The translations under genes and the position numbers were made by a program. Of a DNA stretch of 5,983 bases, positions 5,974 to 5,983 are shown one piece after another (the first letter of the stretch is position 1; the number at the start of each line of letters is the position of its first letter). The DNA lies in NCBI GenBank assembly GCA_021818605.1, contig JAKAUH010000398.1, positions 1 through 5,983 of the forward strand, in the 5' to 3' direction. Below the pieces are notes generated by a model, which saw nothing but the letters and a program-made list of their open reading frames with translations, was not told the DNA's origin and searched no databases. The stretch is from Planctomycetota bacterium (GTDB lineage Bacteria > Planctomycetota > Planctomycetia > Isosphaerales > Isosphaeraceae).

Positions 5974-5983
5974 AAGGGAGGGA
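5974..5983 (+). promoter_or_regulatory. Shine-Dalgarno-like sequence at the right edge
   Basis: AAGGGAGGGA occupies the last ten bases. It closely resembles the AGGGAGG sequence used by the HEAT-repeat gene, suggesting that a plus-strand gene starts within roughly ten bases beyond the window. An ATG at 5949 opens a frame to the edge (MREFAGSDQG) but has no ribosome binding site of its own, so I prefer an off-window start. Confidence 0.35.

Larger units (their letters stand above)
4979..5983. other. Gene-free, repeat-rich region of about 1 kb
   Basis: No open frame here looks like a gene. Those present are short, Arg/Ser/Pro-rich or traverse tandem repeats, lack ribosome binding sites and overlap each other. 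What can be seen is structure: a bulged hairpin just after the HEAT gene, an inverted repeat with GC-rich arms, a pentanucleotide tandem repeat, a group of small hairpins, an AT-richer patch and GC-rich symmetric elements near the right edge. These are listed separately. I found no tRNA or rRNA. Confidence 0.65.

Overview
The window is GC-rich (clearly above 60 % by eye, with strong G/C preference at third codon positions) and holds only two genes I can support. They diverge from an 855-base intergenic region and are followed by about 1 kb of gene-free, repeat-rich DNA. The host is probably a planctomycete of the Isosphaeraceae type. This is inferred from the GC-rich codon use, a membrane-anchored HEAT-repeat protein, long gene-poor stretches and hairpin-rich intergenic repeats. 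No marker gene proves it, and other GC-rich phyla remain possible.

Region 1 (positions 1-2932, minus strand): the first 977 codons of a large SNF2/DEAH helicase that runs off the left edge. All visible helicase motifs are intact, and the N-terminal region looks like DrmD, the helicase of class 1 DISARM phage-defence systems. In the published class 1 layout drmD comes first, followed by drmMI (DNA methylase), drmA, drmB and drmC. Those genes would therefore lie beyond position 1. The window appears to be the upstream border of a DISARM island.

Region 2 (2933-3787): a divergent intergenic region. It contains a less GC-rich patch (about 3120-3300) with a possible small or relic reading frame and a TGGTTAG/CTAACCA dyad. 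It then holds two perfect palindromes (14 and 18 bp), a weak candidate promoter, a 12-bp palindrome and a strong Shine-Dalgarno sequence for the next gene.

Region 3 (3788-4978, plus strand): a 396-residue protein with an N-terminal membrane segment and C-terminal HEAT-like repeats. Nothing in the sequence ties it functionally to DISARM.

Region 4 (4979-5983): no convincing gene. It holds a bulged hairpin just after the HEAT gene that may be its terminator, an inverted-repeat structure, an 11-unit pentanucleotide tandem repeat, a cluster of REP-like hairpins, an AT-richer patch of nested dyads, a 12-bp duplication, a strong GC hairpin and, at the last bases, a Shine-Dalgarno-like sequence suggesting a gene starting just past the right edge.

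The defence system recognised here is a known type. I see no clear evidence of an undescribed system inside the window. The most useful leads are the missing DISARM genes to the left, the palindromes between the divergent genes and the repeat-rich tail.
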